Below are positions 5,139-8,144 of a stretch of 8,144 bases of DNA, piece by piece. The stretch lies in NCBI GenBank assembly GCA_910586375.1, contig CAJUIE010000080.1, forward strand, positions 1 through 8,144. The letters run 5' to 3'. The notes under the pieces were generated by a model. The model did not search any database. It was not told the DNA's origin and was given only the letters and a program-made list of their open reading frames with translations. Each line of letters begins with the position of its first letter. Within the stretch, counting starts at the first letter, position 1. The position numbers were made by a program, and so were the translations under genes. This DNA is from an uncultured Alistipes sp. Lineage in GTDB: Bacteria > Bacteroidota > Bacteroidia > Bacteroidales > Rikenellaceae.

Positions 5139-7622
5139 ATGATCTACCCCGTCTCTTTCGAGCAGAAAATTGGCTTCGACCGGCTGCGTAAGCAGGTTGA
5201 AGCGTTGTGCACTATGCGTGCAGCCCGCGAGCTGCTGGGCGCCGAAACTTTCACGGTTTCAGTGCCGGAGATCGAACGCCGTTTGTCGTTGGCAGATGAA
5301 ATGCGCGTGCTCCTGGAGATGGAGCACGATTTTCCGGGCGGCGACTATCCCGATACGGATCATGTGGTGGCTACGCTGCGGGTCGAGGGGGCTTTTCTCG
5401 ACGTGGCAGAGGTCGTGGTGTTGCGCCGGGCTTTGGCGACCGTGGGGGCTGTAGTGGCCTTTATTGAGGGCCGCGAGCGCGACTATCCGGCGCTCCATGT
5501 CCGCACGCGGGGCGTGGAGTCGTTTCCGGGCATTGTGCAGCAAATCGACGCGCTGATCGACCGCTTCGGGGAGGTCAGGGACTCGGCATCACCTGCATTG
5601 GGCGAGATCCGGCGTGCAATGCGCGAGCGCGAGGGGCAGGCGGCCAAACGCTTGCAGCAGGTGCTGGCCGCGGCCAAGAGTGCTGGTATTGTCGATGCTG
5701 ATGCCCAGCTGTCGGTGCGTGATGGTAAGACCGTCATTCCGGTTTCGGCAGCCAACAAACGTAAGCTCAACGGATTCATTCACGACGAATCGGCCACAGG
5801 GCGCACGGTCTACGTCGAGCCTGTGGAGGTGGTGGAGCTCAACAACGAGCTGCGGGAGCTGGAGTATGCCGAGCGTCGCGAAATAGTCCGTATCCTGACC
5901 GAGTTCACCGAGACGCTGCGGCCCGAAGCCGGGCTTATCGCCGCCTCGGGCGACTATCTGGCTGAAATAGATATGCTGCGCGCCAAAGGGCGCTGGGCCT
6001 CGGAGAACGGCTGTGTGAAGCCTGTCGTCTCGACCGACGACCGGCTGGTGCTCAAGGAGGCGCGCCATCCGCTGCTGCAACAAACCCTGCGGGTGCAGGG
6101 GCGTGAAATTGTGCCTCTGACGATGCAGCTGGACCGGCACAAACGCATTTTGGTGATTTCGGGTCCGAATGCCGGTGGTAAGTCGGTGTGTCTGAAGACT
6201 ACGGGTATTGTGCAATATATGTTCCAGTGCGGATTTCTGGTCCCGGCGTCGCCGGTTTCGGAACTGCCGGTCTTCCGTTCGATCTTCATCGACATAGGCG
6301 ACGAACAGTCTATTGATAACGATTTGTCGACCTATTCGTCGCATTTGGTGAATATGAAAAACATGCTCACCGGGGCGTCGGACCGGACCCTGGTGCTCAT
6401 CGACGAGTTCGGTTCGGGAACAGAGCCCACGATTGGCGGAGCCATAGCCGAGGCTATTCTGGAGCAGTTGCTGGAACGCGGGTGTTACGGCGTTATCACG
6501 ACCCACTATGCCAATATCAAGTACTATGCGGCCAGCACCGACGGTATTGCCAACGGTGCCATGACCTTCGATGTGCAGCACATCCGGCCCCTTTTCCGGC
6601 TGGAAACCGGGAAGCCTGGTAGCTCGTTTGCCATAGAGATAGCCCGTAAGATAGGGCTGCCGGAAGATATTATCCGTAAGGCGTCAGAAAAGGCGGGGGC
6701 GGATCATATCAATCTTGAAAAGCAGTTGCGCGAAATAGCCCGCGACAAACATTACTGGGAGCAGAAGCGCGATCGTATCCGTCTGACTGACCGTAAGGTG
6801 GAGGAGCTTGAACGAAACTACGCCGAGCAGCTTTCGAAGATTCGCTCCGAACGTCAGGAGATACTGAAAAAGGCGAAGCAGGAGGCGCAGCGGCTCATTG
6901 CTGATGCCAACCGTCAGATCGAGAACACGATCCGGACCATTCGCGAAGCGCAGGCCGAAAAGGAGCTGACACGTCTGGCCCGCAAAGAGCTGGACGACTT
7001 CCGTGCTGAGGCCGAAAAGGCCGATGCTGCGGAGCGTGATGCGGCGGTGGCCCGCGAAATAGAGCGCATCGAGCGCCGCCAGCAACGTCGCGCCGAGCGC
7101 AAGGCCCGGCAGGGGCAAGAAGCAGTGCAGGTGGTTCCTGAAGTACCGAAGAAGCGCGAAGTGGAGGTGGGGACGAAGGTCCGTATGTCGGGGCAGGAGA
7201 TGGTGGGCGAGGTGCGCAGCATCAAGGGTCGTAAGGTGCAGGTGGCTTTTGGGCAGATACTGACCACGGTGGATCGGGAGCGGCTGACGGTGGTTTCGAA
7301 CAACGAATACCGCGAAGCAACACGTCCGACGACGGTGCGGACGGTGGTGTCGGCCGACATATCGGCTCGCAAACTTTCGTTCCGCGACCACATCGACGTG
7401 CGCGGAATGCGTGCAGCCGAGGCGCTGGATGAGGTGCAGCAGTTCATCGATGATGCCTTGATGGTAGGCGTGGGTTCGGTGACAATTCTTCATGGCAAGG
7501 GGACCGGAGCGCTCAAAGAGGAGATCCGTCGTTATTTGCGTACGGTGCCCGAGGTGGAGTCTGCGGTAGATGAACATGCCGACCGAGGGGGTGCGGGGAT
7601 TACGATCGTGACTTTGTTGTGA
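5139..7622 (+). CDS. mutS2: MutS2 ATPase with C-terminal Smr domain
   Basis: MutS2 is a MutS paralogue without the mismatch-recognition domain. Depending on species it suppresses homologous recombination by acting on branched DNA, or senses and splits collided ribosomes (shown in Bacillus subtilis). It has 827 residues, the usual size. Residues 1 to about 300 are the core/lever helices, including the conserved IHDESATGRTVYVEP. The ATPase follows: Walker A GPNAGGKS at 342-349, signature region STYSSHLVNMKNML, Walker B LVLIDEFGSG with Asp422-Glu423, and His456 in TTHYANIKYYA. Residues about 520-663 are a long charged coiled coil. A small beta domain (about 674-718, VEVGTKVRMSG...) precedes the Smr domain (about 748-827) with IDVRGMR at 752 and HGKGTGAL at 785. 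All ATPase motifs are intact. It starts 12 nt after the MCE gene, so it is probably cotranscribed with the envelope genes. Identification is very secure; its physiological role in this organism is not known from sequence. Confidence 0.98.
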   Translation: MIYPVSFEQKIGFDRLRKQVEALCTMRAARELLGAETFTVSVPEIERRLSLADEMRVLLEMEHDFPGGDYPDTDHVVATLRVEGAFLDVAEVVVLRRALATVGAVVAFIEGRERDYPALHVRTRGVESFPGIVQQIDALIDRFGEVRDSASPALGEIRRAMREREGQAAKRLQQVLAAAKSAGIVDADAQLSVRDGKTVIPVSAANKRKLNGFIHDESATGRTVYVEPVEVVELNNELRELEYAERREIVRILTEFTETLRPEAGLIAASGDYLAEIDMLRAKGRWASENGCVKPVVSTDDRLVLKEARHPLLQQTLRVQGREIVPLTMQLDRHKRILVISGPNAGGKSVCLKTTGIVQYMFQCGFLVPASPVSELPVFRSIFIDIGDEQSIDNDLSTYSSHLVNMKNMLTGASDRTLVLIDEFGSGTEPTIGGAIAEAILEQLLERGCYGVITTHYANIKYYAASTDGIANGAMTFDVQHIRPLFRLETGKPGSSFAIEIARKIGLPEDIIRKASEKAGADHINLEKQLREIARDKHYWEQKRDRIRLTDRKVEELERNYAEQLSKIRSERQEILKKAKQEAQRLIADANRQIENTIRTIREAQAEKELTRLARKELDDFRAEAEKADAAERDAAVAREIERIERRQQRRAERKARQGQEAVQVVPEVPKKREVEVGTKVRMSGQEMVGEVRSIKGRKVQVAFGQILTTVDRERLTVVSNNEYREATRPTTVRTVVSADISARKLSFRDHIDVRGMRAAEALDEVQQFIDDALMVGVGSVTILHGKGTGALKEEIRRYLRTVPEVESAVDEHADRGGAGITIVTLL

Positions 7623-7662
7623 TAGCGGGTGTATTTCCGTGGCCCGACAGACAGTCGCTATG

Positions 7663-7696
7663 TAGATTCTTCGTTGTTTCACTCCTCAGAATGACA
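7663..7696. repeat. Possible extragenic repeat with ATTCT...AGAAT hairpin
   Basis: ATTCT (7666-7670) pairs with AGAAT (7688-7692) around a 17-nt loop. The flanks, tagATTCTtcg and ctcAGAATgaca, resemble a short intergenic element that I recall from many unrelated bacterial genomes. It sits between mutS2 and murF. Only one copy is present here, so its repeat nature rests on recall and not on this sequence. The stem is too weak, and has no T-tract, to be called a terminator. Confidence 0.35.
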
Positions 7697-7720
7697 GGGA
7701 AGGGGCGCGACCTTTTATTC

Positions 7721-7742
7721 GGGCGGAAGCCGGCGCAGGCTT
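7721..7742 (+). promoter_or_regulatory. Hairpin 24 nt upstream of murF
   Basis: AAGCC (7727-7731) and GGCTT (7738-7742) can pair around the loop ggcgca. The leading GGGCGGAAGCCGG is nearly the same as GGGCCGAAGCCGG at 2737-2749 before the amidase gene (12 of 13 bases), where it also begins a small hairpin. No T-tract follows on the plus strand, so it is not a standard terminator. The 143-bp gap between mutS2 and murF shows no clean TAnnTTTG promoter. The role is unknown. Confidence 0.35.
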
Positions 7743-7765
7743 GCAATCAAGAAAAAAAACGGAAA

Positions 7766-8144
7766 ATGGAATACAGACTTTCGCAAATAGCCGCCATCTG
7801 CGGCGGCAGGCACCGGGGGGTGGATGTCGAAGTAGGTTCGGTGGTGACCGACAGCCGCTCGCTCTCGTGTGAGATGGGGTGTAATCCGGTGTTCGTGGCG
7901 CTGTGTGGTGCCAATCACGACTCGCATCGATTCATTCGGGATATGTACGACCGTGGGGTGAGGGCTTTTCTGGTAGAGCGCCAGGTCGAAGCGTTGCCCG
8001 GTTGTGGCTATGTCGTGGTTGAAAGCGCCATCGGAGCGTTGCAGTCGCTGGCGGCCTATCATCGGGCGCAGTTCAAGGGTGCAGTAGTGGGCATTACGGG
8101 TTCTAACGGCAAGACAGTCATCAAGGAGTGGATCGCCGAAGAGC
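7766..8144 (+). CDS. murF: UDP-N-acetylmuramoyl-tripeptide:D-alanyl-D-alanine ligase, N-terminal part (probable MurF-alanine racemase fusion)
   Basis: MurF adds D-Ala-D-Ala to UDP-MurNAc-tripeptide in the cytoplasm, completing the peptidoglycan precursor. Only 126 codons are in the window; the gene runs off the right edge. Visible features are the N-terminal Mur domain beginning MEYRLSQIAAICGG, the conserved VVTDSRSL (26-33) that contacts the UDP-sugar, the FVALCGANHDSHRFI segment, and the ATP-binding loop GITGSNGKT (109-117) followed by VIKEW. In Bacteroidota this version of the loop (GSNGKT then I/V-KEW, not GSxGKTTTK) is, from recall, typical of the bifunctional protein that carries an alanine racemase domain after MurF. 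The racemase part would lie outside the window, so the fusion is an inference. The start at ATG 7766 follows an A-rich leader (gaaaaaaaacggaaa) typical for the phylum and gives the normal MurF N-terminus. It lies 143 nt after mutS2 and may have its own promoter or be read through. Confidence 0.92.
   Translation, partial: MEYRLSQIAAICGGRHRGVDVEVGSVVTDSRSLSCEMGCNPVFVALCGANHDSHRFIRDMYDRGVRAFLVERQVEALPGCGYVVVESAIGALQSLAAYHRAQFKGAVVGITGSNGKTVIKEWIAEE

Noticed and set aside
5589..7682. Long minus-strand open frames (330 and 332 codons) opposite mutS2
   Set aside because: Both are antisense to an intact MutS2 with conserved motifs and show no domain or signal of their own.
7623..7765. Intrinsic terminator between mutS2 and murF
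   Set aside because: The hairpins there are weak or long-looped and none is followed by a T-tract on the plus strand.
7715..8062. 115-codon minus-strand open frame at the right end
   Set aside because: It is antisense to the conserved MurF N-terminus.

Overview
The window looks like a chromosomal core region from a fairly GC-rich member of the Bacteroidota, most likely an Alistipes-like Rikenellaceae. The evidence is a promoter of the Bacteroidota type (TTTG plus TATCTTTG), A-rich rather than Shine-Dalgarno leaders in front of most genes, a Bacteroidota-type LptD, and a MurF N-terminus of the kind found in the MurF-alanine racemase fusions of this phylum. The genus is an inference; the phylum is much firmer. 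I see no mobile element, CRISPR array, rRNA or tRNA.

Layout. Bases 1-2432 (minus strand) hold about 810 codons of an LptD-type LPS-assembly outer-membrane protein whose C-terminus lies beyond the left edge. Bases 2433-2836 are a divergent intergenic region. It carries the lptD promoter, a perfect 8-bp hairpin in the lptD leader, two and a half copies of a 73-bp tandem repeat made of two hairpins, and several small GC-rich hairpins before the next gene. From 2837 the plus strand carries a compact run of three genes: a secreted N-acetylmuramoyl-L-alanine amidase with a C-terminal SPOR domain, a membrane-anchored MCE (MlaD-type) lipid-transport protein, and full-length MutS2. Gaps between them are only 16 and 12 nt, so they are probably one operon. 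After 143 nt holding two more hairpin elements comes the start of murF (7766 onward), cut by the right edge.

The theme is envelope construction: LPS export to the outer membrane (LptD), peptidoglycan cleavage at division sites (amidase), phospholipid traffic between the membranes (MCE protein) and the last cytoplasmic step of the peptidoglycan precursor (MurF). MutS2 is the exception; in well-studied bacteria it acts on recombination intermediates or collided ribosomes. The genes belong to known families. The least explained part is the 404-bp divergent intergenic region with its palindromic 73-bp repeats, which overlap the -33 element of the proposed lptD promoter. I found no convincing undescribed multi-gene system.
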